A DNA stretch of 35,797 bases from Methanotrichaceae archaeon (GCA_013178225.1 JABLXE010000021.1:1-35797), one strand, 5' to 3'. Numbered from the stretch's first letter, positions 24,907-35,364 are shown. Numbers and translations are program-made. Notes: a model not told the origin generated them from the sequence alone.

Positions 24907-26469
24907 ATGATGGAATTGAAGTCTGAAAAAGCCCGCTTTAGTGAGATGGTGTTGCTGATTTTCCTGGCAGCACTCTTGATCATGCCTACCTGGGCTGAGG
25001 ATGCAGGACCTGTCCCTCCCGAGGTGCTGCAATATTCAATGGACTGGCCGCTTCCAAACAAGGACTATGATAACAGCAGGGCCTCTTTTGATGTGAACAT
25101 CAATTCTGAGAATGCCAAGAGTTTAAAAATGGTCTGGTCGGTTCCCATCAACGCCTCAAGCCTATTTGGTGGAGCCTCCTCCAATCCTTTGATCATGGGG
25201 AACACAGTGTACTTACAGGATCTGCAAAGCAATGTCTACTCGCTGAATCTTATGGATGGAAGGCTCAACTGGCAGCAGATTTACAATCTAACCACCATCG
25301 GCCCCAATGGGCCGGCGGTGGGTTGGGGAAAGGTCTTCTTCGCCAAAGGCGTCTACAAAATCTCGGCTCTGGACAGAGAGACCGGGAACATGATATGGGA
25401 AAGGAACATCTCCGACAAAAGCACCGTAGGGATAGATATCCAACCAGCTGTCTACAACCATACTGTTTATGTGTCCACCGTCCCAGGAACTAGCGCTGAG
25501 GATTTCTACAGCGGCGGAAGTATCGGCGTGATCTATGCCCTGGATCAGCAATCCGGCCGGATTAAATGGAACTTCAGCACTGTTGATACACCTGATCTCT
25601 GGGGCAACAGAGAAGTTAATAGCGGCGGAGGCTGCTGGTACACTCCGTCTGTGGATCTGAAAACAGGAATCATGTTCTGGGGGGTCGGCAATCCGGCACC
25701 CTGGCCGGGGACGCCCCGGTTTCCCAACGGCTCCAGCCGCCCTGGCCCCAACCTTTACACCAACAGCATCCTGGCATTGGACAGCAGCGACGGCAGGCTC
25801 GTATGGTATAACCAGGTCAATCCCCACGATATTCTCGACCTCGACTTCCAGATCCCCCCTATCCTTGCCCGTGCCGAAATTGGCGGAACCGCCCAGGAAA
25901 TAGTGATTGGAGCCGGCAAATTAGGCAAGATTTATGCATTCAATCGATCCACTGGCTGCACGTTATGGACCACAATCGTGGGAACACATCTCAACGACCA
26001 GCTGGCAAAATTGCCCCAAGGGGTGACCAAGGTGTATCCTGGCTACTTTGGCGGAGTGGAAACTCCTATGGCCTATGCTGAGGGAGTGGTGTTTGTCCCC
26101 TACCTCGATCTTTATACCAATTATACAGACAGCAGCATCGTTGAAGCGCAGAGCTTCGACCAGGCTAAAGGAGGACTTGTGGCCATCGATGTCGAGACGG
26201 GCAAAATCCTTTGGGAGAAGACTTTCGATTCCATCAATGTTGGTGGGGCTACCGTAATCAATGATCTGGTCTTTACTGCCACCTTCGACGGGACCATCTA
26301 TGCCTTCCTGAGAGAGGATGGTCGTGAAGCGTGGAGGTTCGAGGCTCCTGCCGGAATCAATGCCTGGCCGGCCGTGGCTGGCGATTCTATCGTCTGGCCC
26401 TGCGGAACTGGTGGCAGACCATCGCTTATCGCCTTAAGCTTTCCCAAAGCAATGCCGATAGGTCCATAA
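24907..26469 (+). CDS. secreted PQQ-type quinoprotein dehydrogenase homologue
   Basis: A 520-residue eight-bladed beta-propeller of the PQQ-dependent alcohol dehydrogenase family, exported by a signal peptide (about 1-30). The repeated A-L-D-x-x-T/S-G-x-x-x-W blades are obvious (ALDRETGNMIW, ALDQQSGRIKW, ALDSSDGRLVW, AIDVETGKILW). Two active-site segments of the family are kept: GNPAPW (261-266) with RPGPNLYTNS (278-287), and NPHDILDLD (305-313), which carry the calcium-binding Asn and catalytic Asp in methanol dehydrogenase-type enzymes. It has no heme-binding CxxCH, so electrons would leave through another carrier, most simply the cupredoxin encoded upstream. Substrate and actual PQQ use are unknown; no PQQ synthesis gene is in the window. 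A strong terminator follows. Confidence 0.85.
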   Translation: MMELKSEKARFSEMVLLIFLAALLIMPTWAEDAGPVPPEVLQYSMDWPLPNKDYDNSRASFDVNINSENAKSLKMVWSVPINASSLFGGASSNPLIMGNTVYLQDLQSNVYSLNLMDGRLNWQQIYNLTTIGPNGPAVGWGKVFFAKGVYKISALDRETGNMIWERNISDKSTVGIDIQPAVYNHTVYVSTVPGTSAEDFYSGGSIGVIYALDQQSGRIKWNFSTVDTPDLWGNREVNSGGGCWYTPSVDLKTGIMFWGVGNPAPWPGTPRFPNGSSRPGPNLYTNSILALDSSDGRLVWYNQVNPHDILDLDFQIPPILARAEIGGTAQEIVIGAGKLGKIYAFNRSTGCTLWTTIVGTHLNDQLAKLPQGVTKVYPGYFGGVETPMAYAEGVVFVPYLDLYTNYTDSSIVEAQSFDQAKGGLVAIDVETGKILWEKTFDSINVGGATVINDLVFTATFDGTIYAFLREDGREAWRFEAPAGINAWPAVAGDSIVWPCGTGGRPSLIALSFPKAMPIGP

Positions 26470-26475
26470 GCAAAG

Positions 26476-26519
26476 CTGCCCGTCCTCTTTAGGATGGGCA
26501 GGTTCTATTTTTGTATTTT
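26476..26519 (+). terminator. strong terminator after the quinoprotein gene
   Basis: An 11-bp stem (CTGCCCGTCCT with AGGATGGGCAG, one G-T pair) with loop CTTT is followed by TTCTATTTTTGTATTTTT. It begins seven bases after the stop codon and closes the cupredoxin-quinoprotein unit. Confidence 0.85.
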
Positions 26520-26678
26520 TAAGCCAATTATTTTTCAAGCAATGTATTGCAAAGCGCTGTAACATTAGTTTTCAATAGGTCAATTGTAAACCTCTTGACC
26601 GACTTTACTAATAATTGACTTTAGAAAAAAACCAAAATTATATACCATTGGAATGCCTATAATAATAGATTGAAGGTG

Positions 26679-26966
26679 ATGAATTATGCCCTATTCGTAT
26701 CTAGACTTAAATCTGCAGATTATGCTAAGGCTAAGCAAGTGTTTGATCAAGCTGCGGTTATTCGAAAGGCTGCCGGTGCGAAAGGATGGACCCTTCTTCG
26801 AAATGCTGACGATACTAATGAAGTCATCGTTTTGATTGAATGGGATAATCTAGAAATTGCACGCAAGTTCATTCAATCAGAGGGTGTAAAAAAAGCACTA
26901 ATGGATGCTGGTATTATTGAAAGCAATTTCTATTTCCTCAACGAAGTAGAGAAAGTTAAAATTTAA
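26679..26966 (+). CDS. dimeric alpha/beta-barrel (ABM-like) small protein
   Basis: A 95-residue protein with the ferredoxin-like alpha/beta pattern of antibiotic-biosynthesis-monooxygenase and EthD-like proteins: a first strand YALFVSRLK, a helix KAKQVFDQAAVIRKAAG, the strand pair GWTLLRNADDTNEVIVLIEWDN, then a helix ARKFIQSEGVKKALMDAG. Such proteins act on small aromatic or quinone molecules or on stress metabolites, but no catalytic residue identifies a reaction. ATG 26679 is chosen over a TTG three codons upstream; AAGGTG overlaps the spacing closely, so the start is not certain. It precedes an NTF2-like gene by 42 bases. Confidence 0.7.
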   Translation: MNYALFVSRLKSADYAKAKQVFDQAAVIRKAAGAKGWTLLRNADDTNEVIVLIEWDNLEIARKFIQSEGVKKALMDAGIIESNFYFLNEVEKVKI

Positions 26967-27008
26967 GATTCTTTTTAAAAGGTACGAAAAGTCGAGGAGT
27001 GGATCGAA

Positions 27009-27395
27009 TTGAATAGCGACGAAATAAAGACGGCCATCGATAAGGCCAATAAAAAATTCGAAGAAGGGTTTCTAAAGAGTGACGCCTCAATAACGGCATC
27101 TGGTTTTGCCGATGATGCGGTTATCTTTCCACCAGATGCTGGTATGATACAAGGCAAAAAAGCTATCGAGGATTTCTGGGGAACTGTCATGGCATCAGGT
27201 GTAAAGGGAGTGAGCCTGAATACCGTCGAGGTATCTGCTAGCGGAGATTTTGCCGTTGAGAGGGGAACAGGTGTTCTAGAAATCCGTCCAGCCAGTGGAG
27301 CGCCTTCTGAGCAGAACATCAAGTATGTCGTTGTATGGAAGCGCACAGCAGAAGGCTTGAAAAATATGTGGGATATTTGGAATGCATCGCCTTAG
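27009..27395 (+). CDS. NTF2-like (SnoaL/DUF4440) protein
   Basis: A 128-residue single-domain NTF2-like protein. A long N-terminal helix (EIKTAIDKANKKFEEGFLKSD) and the ASGFADDAVIFPPDAGMIQG segment followed by KKAIEDFW are typical of DUF4440. The beta sheet ends in IKYVVVWKRTAEGLKNMWDIW. It starts with TTG, with GAGGAG about nine bases upstream and no ATG available. It lies 42 bases after the ABM-like gene and both are small alpha/beta proteins of stress or secondary metabolism type, so they are a likely operon. Function is unknown. Confidence 0.8.
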   Translation: MNSDEIKTAIDKANKKFEEGFLKSDASITASGFADDAVIFPPDAGMIQGKKAIEDFWGTVMASGVKGVSLNTVEVSASGDFAVERGTGVLEIRPASGAPSEQNIKYVVVWKRTAEGLKNMWDIWNASP

Positions 27396-27599
27396 ATAAG
27401 GTGCGTGAGGGATAAACGGCAATTCAAGTCAAGAAGTAAGAAGACTTATCTCGGGGATGGCTTCACACCCTCTCTATTAGATCAATCGAGCGGCAGAGCA
27501 CTCAGTAATGGATGGAATAGGCCAAAATTGCATCTAGTATAGTACCATACCAATGAAAATTATTTTATAATCCAAGCGATAACTCACAGAGGGATAAAT

Positions 27600-29351
27600 A
27601 TGAAAATCAGAAATCATTACAATGCGATAATCTTATTGTCATTCCTCTGGTTATCGTCTGCAATGGCCTTTGAGCCCGAGTCGGTCAGCGCCAACCCTGA
27701 TCTGGTCGCTCTCACGGCGGGATGGACGCCACCAACCATATATAACGTAACAGATGGGGTTTATGTCGCCGTGGGCTACGGTCGCGCCAATCCAGTTTTA
27801 ATAGAAGGAACTGATGGCCTTATCGTAGTCGATCCCGGAGAGAGCATAACGTCCGCAAAAATGGTTAAAGCAGCTTACAACAAGCATCTTGACGATATAT
27901 TTTCCAAAAAGCCAGTCAAGGCCATCATCTACACCCACTACCACGACTGCCATATGCAGGGGACTAGCGTCTTTGCTGGGAACGACTCGCCGGAGATTAT
28001 AGCTCATGAGACCTTTGAGAAGAACCTCTTCGGCCCGAGTGCTTTATGCAGTCAGATCTTTCCCGTTAAAGTATACCGGGCAGTTAAGTACGCGGGCATA
28101 CCGTACCAGAATGATCCAGGCTACTTTGTAAATGGCGGCATCTTCCCCTTCTCGATCCCAGGACCGTCGGGATATCTACCGCCCACCAGGACTGTGGGGG
28201 ACATGCTTGAGGCCAATATTGCCGGAGTAAATCTCACCCTAGTCCACGCTCCTGGTGAGACCACAGACATAATCTACGTCTGGCTGCCGGACGAGAAGGT
28301 GATAGTTCAGATAGGGAACTTCTACAAATCGTTTCCAGCCATCAATACACTTCGCGGCGCATCTCACCGCGACCCACTGAACTACATAGCCAGCATAGAT
28401 GATATGAGGAAGCTCAATGCGGAATACCTGGTCTTGATCCACAGCGGCGGTGGACCAATCGTCGGCGCCGAAAATGTCAGCCGTACCCTCACCAACGCCC
28501 GCGATGCTCTCCAGTACGTTCATGACCAGACGGTCCGCTATATGAACAAAGGGCTGATCCCCGGCGAGATCATCGAAGTCATCGAACTGCCGCCCCACCT
28601 CGCCAATGATCCAAACTTGAAGGAATACTTCGGCGAAGTAGATCGAGATATCTTCCAGATCTTCCAGCAGTACATGGGATGGTTTACCGGCAAGAGCAGA
28701 GATATATTCCCGACTTCTCCCCGAGAAGAGGCGGAGGATAGGGCCTACCTGGCCGGCGGCATTGCCGAACTTGCCGTCAAGGCGAAGGCGGCCTTGGATG
28801 AAGGGAATATGAAACGGGCTCTGATATTATCAGATAGTGTCCTCCTCCTCGATCCGCAAAATGCTGAAGCTCGGGATGTCAAAAACTCGTCAATCCTATC
28901 CCTGGCCGAAGAGTCCTCAAATGCTCAGGTGAGAAACTATCTCCTCTCCGAATATCTCGAGGAGACCGGCCAGATAAACATCCCGCTTGATAGGGGCTTC
29001 AGGGTGTTGGACGATAATATAATCTTCTACATGCCCATGGAGGACATATTCAGATGCATGGCCGTGAGCCTCAACGCCTCTAAAGCCTTGGAAGAGGAGT
29101 ACTTGGTTGACCTCACTCTCTCGGATGAGCCCGTCTCTGGCGATTATGTCATATACATTCGAAAGGGGATCGTGGATGTTCAGCAAGAAACGGCTGATGA
29201 TCCCAGGTTCACCATCGTCACCGACTCGCTGACATGGAAGAACCTGGTTTTAGGAAAGCTAAATCCCACGGATGCCGTCACTAACGGAGATGTCGAAATA
29301 AGCGGAGGTGACCCTGAGGAGTTCTATGGATTTATGGATCTCTTCAAATGA
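27600..29351 (+). CDS. secreted alkylsulfatase-like metallo-beta-lactamase protein
   Basis: A 583-residue protein of the SdsA/BDS1 type III linear alkylsulfatase family with a signal peptide (about 1-23). Residues 45-330 form the MBL domain. A helical dimerisation domain (about 375-450) follows (EDRAYLAGGIAELAVKAKAALDEG). The C-terminal SCP2-like domain (about 470-583) contains MAVSLNASKALEEEYLVDLTL. The key metal motif is odd: THYHDCH at 112-118, where family members have T-H-x-H-x-D-H, so the invariant Asp is replaced by Cys. The second metal-ligand region (VHAPGETTDIIYVW, IVQIGN) also departs from the usual Glu-containing form. Catalytic activity is therefore uncertain. GAGGG before the ATG supports the start. 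Confidence 0.85.
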   Translation: MKIRNHYNAIILLSFLWLSSAMAFEPESVSANPDLVALTAGWTPPTIYNVTDGVYVAVGYGRANPVLIEGTDGLIVVDPGESITSAKMVKAAYNKHLDDIFSKKPVKAIIYTHYHDCHMQGTSVFAGNDSPEIIAHETFEKNLFGPSALCSQIFPVKVYRAVKYAGIPYQNDPGYFVNGGIFPFSIPGPSGYLPPTRTVGDMLEANIAGVNLTLVHAPGETTDIIYVWLPDEKVIVQIGNFYKSFPAINTLRGASHRDPLNYIASIDDMRKLNAEYLVLIHSGGGPIVGAENVSRTLTNARDALQYVHDQTVRYMNKGLIPGEIIEVIELPPHLANDPNLKEYFGEVDRDIFQIFQQYMGWFTGKSRDIFPTSPREEAEDRAYLAGGIAELAVKAKAALDEGNMKRALILSDSVLLLDPQNAEARDVKNSSILSLAEESSNAQVRNYLLSEYLEETGQINIPLDRGFRVLDDNIIFYMPMEDIFRCMAVSLNASKALEEEYLVDLTLSDEPVSGDYVIYIRKGIVDVQQETADDPRFTIVTDSLTWKNLVLGKLNPTDAVTNGDVEISGGDPEEFYGFMDLFK

Positions 29352-29357
29352 ATGCAA

Positions 29358-29393
29358 GGGCGCTTGTGAGCGCCCCGACATTCAATATTTTTG
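29358..29393 (+). terminator. terminator after the alkylsulfatase-like gene
   Basis: A perfect 7-bp stem GGGCGCT/AGCGCCC with loop TGTG begins seven bases after the stop codon. A weaker T tract (AATATTTTTGG) follows. Confidence 0.7.
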
Positions 29394-29991
29394 GTTTAAT
29401 TTAATCAGTAGCTACTATCACAGAGGAATCCAGAGGAATCCGGGTCAAATATTGCCCGCTGTAGATGTATGCTGACAACAGGCTACGAGGATCTGACTTT
29501 ATCGGTATTCACCAAAATCGATACTATGAAAATAGCTAAATTGAGAAGAATCCCAATGTAGCCCTGATGATTGCACCTGAAGGAGCTAAGAGCTAAACAC
29601 ATACGAAGATATGAATTGGAAGCCCTGTCTGTCAGCGGACAGGCATATAGCATCGAAGACCTGAAATTGCGCCAGATTCTGCATAAACACGGACAGCAGT
29701 CGCCTTCAAATTTCTGATATATGAAATTCGGACTTGGTCAGGCATGAAGAGGGTGGTTGAACGACTGGATGTGGTCAATGCATATGCTATCGCAAACTAA
29801 AGGATGTGTTCAAAAAGCTTTAAATATCGAAATCGAAAGTGTCAAAATTTTTTGGAGGGAAAGATATATGAATAATAATGAATGAAAATATGGTAAAGAA
29901 AGTGGATAGCACTAGTAATTTGGTCGGTATATGATCAATTAAATTATCACAAAAATTGCATAAAAATTGGATTTCATAGGAGTGTTGAGAG
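29394..29991. other. intergenic region with decayed coding-like stretches
   Basis: About 600 bases. A 48-codon frame at 29571-29717 (TTG start; LHLKELRAKHIRRYELEALS, later EDLKLRQILHKHGQQSPSNF) and a further open stretch near 29745-29860 look like fragments of a decayed gene, possibly a mobile element, but no family could be identified. A TATA-like TTTAAATAT at about 29819-29827 may drive the Hsp20 gene to the right; if so its leader would be near 150 bases. Confidence 0.35.
29421..29440. repeat. exact 10-base tandem duplication
   Basis: CAGAGGAATC occurs twice in direct succession, 45 bases after the alkylsulfatase-like terminator stem. It may be the trace of a short duplication or element excision. 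Confidence 0.6.
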
Positions 29992-30546
29992 ATGAGAGAA
30001 AGGTACCCAACGTCAAGGGTTGTTCGAAGGGAAGATGAATGGTTCAGGGGCATGCTTGGAAACATGATGCGCATGTTTGAAGAACTGCCTGAAGAAGTGG
30101 AAAGGATGGGCCGAGAGGCCGAAGCTACAGCTGGCGCAAGAAAGAGAATAGGTCCATTTGTGTACGGCTTTTCTTTTTCAGCTGAACCAGGAAAGGAACC
30201 CGTATTCAGCGAATTCGGCAATATAAGGCCATCTTTGCGTGGAGTTCGATCAGTCGAGGGCAGGTCTCCTGTTATTGATAAATCCGAGGATGAGGTATTT
30301 TTCAGGATAGTTGTTGAGCTTCCTGGAGTGGAAAAGCAGGATATCAAACTGGTTGTAGACCAGGAGAGTTTCAGATTGGAGACGACCGGCGATCTCAAAT
30401 TCGCAACTCATACCTATTTGGATGAGCCTGTCAAGCCGGAGACAGCCAGAGCCCAGTATAGAAATGGCCTATTGCATCTGACGATTGAGAAAAAGGAAGC
30501 CCGCACCGCTAAAGAATGGAAAGGAACTACTGTGGCCATTGAATAA
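29992..30546 (+). CDS. Hsp20/alpha-crystallin small heat-shock protein (copy 3)
   Basis: A 184-residue divergent paralogue of the two Hsp20 proteins to the left. It keeps the GPFVYGFSFSAEPGKEPVF linker and the alpha-crystallin domain (FRIVVELPGVEKQDIKL; later AQYRNGLLHLTIEKKEA), and ends VAIE. The N-terminal arm is shorter and Met/Glu-rich (MLGNMMRMFEELPEEVERMG), unlike the Trp/Phe-rich arms of copies 1 and 2. A TTGAGAG site lies next to the ATG. A ChaB-like gene follows 33 bases downstream, a probable stress operon. More AT-rich codon use sets it apart from the other two copies. Confidence 0.93.
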   Translation: MRERYPTSRVVRREDEWFRGMLGNMMRMFEELPEEVERMGREAEATAGARKRIGPFVYGFSFSAEPGKEPVFSEFGNIRPSLRGVRSVEGRSPVIDKSEDEVFFRIVVELPGVEKQDIKLVVDQESFRLETTGDLKFATHTYLDEPVKPETARAQYRNGLLHLTIEKKEARTAKEWKGTTVAIE

Positions 30547-30579
30547 GGCCATTTGTCTATTTTTGTTATTTAGGGACTG

Positions 30580-30819
30580 ATGGCAATGCCTTACGAAGAT
30601 ATTGATCACCTACCGGATAGCGTTAGAGAAAATCTTCCCAAACATGCGCAGGAAATTTACATGAAGGCGTTTAATAGCGCCTGGGAGCAATACGCTGAAC
30701 CGGAAGAGCGCCGTGGAGATGCAAGCCGCGAGGAGACCGCGCATAGGGTTGCTTGGTCTGCAGTAAAAAATGTCTATGAAAAGGATGAGGAATCCGGCAA
30801 ATGGAAGAAAAAAGATTAG
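30580..30819 (+). CDS. ChaB-like protein
   Basis: A 79-residue protein that fits the ChaB family: PYEDIDHLPDSVRENLPKHA, then IYMKAFNSAWEQYA and AHRVAWSAVKNVYEKD, a compact helical fold. ChaB was named for a proposed link to cation transport in E. coli, but its function is unproven. The charged C-terminus (GKWKKKD) is typical. ATG 30580 or the ATG two codons later may be the start. It directly follows an Hsp20 gene, which suggests stress-linked expression. Confidence 0.9.
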   Translation: MAMPYEDIDHLPDSVRENLPKHAQEIYMKAFNSAWEQYAEPEERRGDASREETAHRVAWSAVKNVYEKDEESGKWKKKD

Positions 30820-30899
30820 CAAGGGCAAGCCTAACCAAGCATAACAGCCCATGAATATCGATTATTGGATTTAGGTTAACCTGAAGGCTGATTTATAGC

Positions 30900-32573
30900 T
30901 TAAGGATAAACCGTATCTGCGGGACTTCCCGAATTTTCATGCAACCATTGCTGTGCTAGAATTAGAGCGTCTTTGGTTGATGTGATCAATAAATCGGGAG
31001 CCAAAACAATATTCTCCTCGCTTAATAAAGTCTGACTTGAATTTCCCTGCTTTTTTCCTGAATGGCTGATCCATGCTAACATGAGCCTTCCTCCGTTGGA
31101 TTTAATCTGCTCCCCATAGCTTTCCAGAACAACGATGAAACCTCTGCAGACAATATTTTGCCGATATAATCGCAAAATTACCACAGAATTATAAGATTTC
31201 TCAGCCGAAGGAAGAAGAGACTTTAATTTATCAGACCCTGCATATAACAAGCTACCATGGATATCCAACAGGGTAATCGAATTACTTGGCAGCTCATGAG
31301 GAGGGCCCTCTTGCTCATATGTTCCGTCCTTTTTAGGCACTATCTTAATAATTTTTATTCCATCGGCTATATTGGAAAAGTGCACTATTCCTGACAGCAC
31401 AACTCCCACGAATATAGCCCAGATGATGGGCAATGAAATGGTAAGAACGAACGTCGATAGCATTACAACTCTAGATCCCATGCCGATATTCCAGACTTCC
31501 ATGATACGTTCCCTACGTAACGACTGTACACCGGCCGCAATGAGAATTGCCGCCAGCGTTGGGACCGCGACCAAACCCACTTCTTCCCTGAATAGCAGCA
31601 CCGAGAGGATTATTATAGGACTGAAGACCAAATTTGACAGTCGCGACTTTGCGCCAGAATTGAGGTTTAAGATTGTGGCGGCTAACGAGCCGCCGAGTGG
31701 CATACCCTGGAAGAAGCCTGCCGCAATATTTGCTCCACCCTGACCTACAAAATCACGAGATATATCTGGATAACTTCCATCAGGATTTGGATATGCCTTG
31801 CTGATTCCAGCTCCCTGCACAAGACCTATAAGGCTCACCGCGAGCGCTGGGATAATTAAGCCAGGCATTAAAGAAATATCGGGCAACATAAAAGATGGCA
31901 GGCTCTGTGGGACGCCACCTATATCCGCGACAGTTATCACTTCATTCCACTGAAATATCAGGGCGGCCGCCGAAGGCAAAATGGTAGCCAAGAGCAGAGA
32001 AAAGTTGCGTAGCTTGGTTCGATCGAAAAAGGATATTAAAAGGAGTGCCAGAGTTCCGATGGCCAGAGTATGTGCATCAACCTGGTGCAAATTCATGAAC
32101 AGATCTGCAGCTCTGGCCAAAGTTTGATCAAATTCGCTTGAAAATCCGGTCAAGCTCCCCAATTGAGATATAACGATGAGAACTGAAATTCCTGATAAGA
32201 AGCCGATCATTACTGCATTGGACACAAAACGGGCGAAATGACCCAGTTTGAGGAGACCTGAAACCACCTGAATTATTCCTATGAGGATGGTAAGTGAGAA
32301 GAGTGCTGAAGTATAGCTTTCGCCACTGAAATTGGAAAGCGCGCTACCAACAGTCAATGCCATGGCACTTGTAGTACAAACTGTCATGAAACGCGAGCTG
32401 GTAAGAATCGCGCCGACCGATGTTCCGGTCATAAGAGCATAAAGACCGTGAACGGGATTGGCACCGGCCAGGATGGCGGAGGCCATCGCATCTGGGATGT
32501 TGGAGATAGCTGTGATCAAACCTGCATTTAGATCCGAAGCCAGCTCTCTTTCATTTGGAATATTTATCTTCAT
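30900..32573 (-). CDS. SulP-family anion (sulfate/bicarbonate) transporter with STAS domain
   Basis: A 557-residue SLC26/SulP transporter in the membrane. The N-terminal signature (ELASDLNAGLITAISNIPDAMASAILAG split by short gaps) and about 10-12 hydrophobic helices run from about 20 to 400. A cytosolic STAS domain (about 430-555) follows. Conserved GGSLAATILNLNSGAKS (about 295) matches the family. Substrate could be sulfate, bicarbonate or another anion. The frame opens at a TTG (32582); ATG 32573 is chosen, with no obvious ribosome site. The secreted alkylsulfatase-like protein 1.5 kb away would fit sulfate supply, but on opposite strands and without shared control. Confidence 0.9.
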   Translation of the reverse strand: MKINIPNERELASDLNAGLITAISNIPDAMASAILAGANPVHGLYALMTGTSVGAILTSSRFMTVCTTSAMALTVGSALSNFSGESYTSALFSLTILIGIIQVVSGLLKLGHFARFVSNAVMIGFLSGISVLIVISQLGSLTGFSSEFDQTLARAADLFMNLHQVDAHTLAIGTLALLLISFFDRTKLRNFSLLLATILPSAAALIFQWNEVITVADIGGVPQSLPSFMLPDISLMPGLIIPALAVSLIGLVQGAGISKAYPNPDGSYPDISRDFVGQGGANIAAGFFQGMPLGGSLAATILNLNSGAKSRLSNLVFSPIIILSVLLFREEVGLVAVPTLAAILIAAGVQSLRRERIMEVWNIGMGSRVVMLSTFVLTISLPIIWAIFVGVVLSGIVHFSNIADGIKIIKIVPKKDGTYEQEGPPHELPSNSITLLDIHGSLLYAGSDKLKSLLPSAEKSYNSVVILRLYRQNIVCRGFIVVLESYGEQIKSNGGRLMLAWISHSGKKQGNSSQTLLSEENIVLAPDLLITSTKDALILAQQWLHENSGSPADTVYP

Positions 32574-32756
32574 CAATAGCAAGTATAATTGGAGACGCTC
32601 TACTATAAGAAATTTTTTTGTTGAATATCCAGTGCAAAATGTCTAATATTGCAAATTGAAAATATTTATATTGCTAGATTGATTTTAAGATTTATGTTGA
32701 GAGAAAACAACCAAAAAATGAATTTTCAGGATAAAGAATTCACCCAAATGTACTAA

Positions 32757-33047
32757 TCAAGCCTTCCATTTCTGGATCTGCTCTTCCCTCCATTTCTCGA
32801 TAGCCTTCCACACAGGCAAGGGATCGAAGCCGTGTAACTTCTGGTATTCCTCGCGGGTCAGTTCCTTCATATTTCCGTCCACGAACTTCATCGTGGCTTG
32901 ATCGGCCTGCAACCTGGCCCCGGTAGGGATCGCAGCAGGATTGACGCACACCTCCCCGCAGAAAGCCCAACCTTCGCCCCCTGAGCGAGGTTCTAGGCGA
33001 AAAGGTCTTCCGCAATACGGACAAACTCCAACCATTTCTTCAGCCAT
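32757..33047 (-). CDS. small zinc-finger protein, unknown function
   Basis: A 96-residue protein with a treble-clef/zinc-ribbon start: CPYCGRPF at about 9-16 and FCGEVC at about 29-34. A helical, Lys/Trp-rich C-terminus follows (LTREEYQKLHGF, VWKAIEKWREEQIQKWK). GAGAGG seven bases before the ATG at 33047 decides the start over one five codons upstream. It is divergent from the N-ATPase operon, sharing a roughly 250-base promoter region with it. No family was recognised. Confidence 0.65.
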   Translation of the reverse strand: MAEEMVGVCPYCGRPFRLEPRSGGEGWAFCGEVCVNPAAIPTGARLQADQATMKFVDGNMKELTREEYQKLHGFDPLPVWKAIEKWREEQIQKWKA

Positions 33048-33246
33048 CTTCGTGCCTCTCATTCACATCTTTAATTATAATATAAATATTGCATGTTATT
33101 GCATATATCATTTTCCTACACAGTTTTGATCCCTTATGAATTGTGATACCGACAAAAATCTCGATAGCATGGCAGGATCTACATATCTGAATTAAGGTGA
33201 GGTCTACCATCGAATATTGTCAATGGTCTTTCTTCTGCGCGGATTA

Positions 33247-35049
<1,803 letters not shown>

Positions 35050-35061
35050 CAGGACGAATGG

Positions 35062-35364
35062 ATGGACGAAGACCGCGAGGAGTTTATAGAAGAGATAGGC
35101 GCAAAAGAAGAGCGCAAAATCAAGGCCAGACGTGAGAAGGATAGAGGCATCTGGTTCGGGCTGGGAATGATGGGGGTAATCGGATGGTCGGTAGCAGTTC
35201 CAACCTTGATCGGCGTGGCCGTAGGGGTTTGGATCGATATCAATTATCCAAGTTCAGTATCATGGACCTTGGTGTTTTTGACTGCCGGCTTGGCTATGGG
35301 CTGCATTAATGCCTGGTTCTGGGTAAAGAAGGAGCAAAAAGAGATCGAAGGAGAGCAGAGTTGA
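35062..35364 (+). CDS. atpQ: N-ATPase AtpQ (AtpI-like) membrane protein
   Basis: A 100-residue AtpI-family protein specific to the N-ATPase operon. A highly charged N-terminal helix (EEFIEEIGAKEERKIKARRE) precedes two transmembrane helices (about 30-55 and 67-88) with conserved glycines. AtpI proteins help assemble the c-ring. It follows atpC by 12 bases and overlaps atpR by four. Confidence 0.85.
   Translation: MDEDREEFIEEIGAKEERKIKARREKDRGIWFGLGMMGVIGWSVAVPTLIGVAVGVWIDINYPSSVSWTLVFLTAGLAMGCINAWFWVKKEQKEIEGEQS

Noticed and set aside
29866-29889. Five-codon frame MNNNE after a GGAGGG site upstream of Hsp20 copy 3
   Set aside because: It could be a leader peptide, but at five codons it is easily produced by chance and has no supporting structure.
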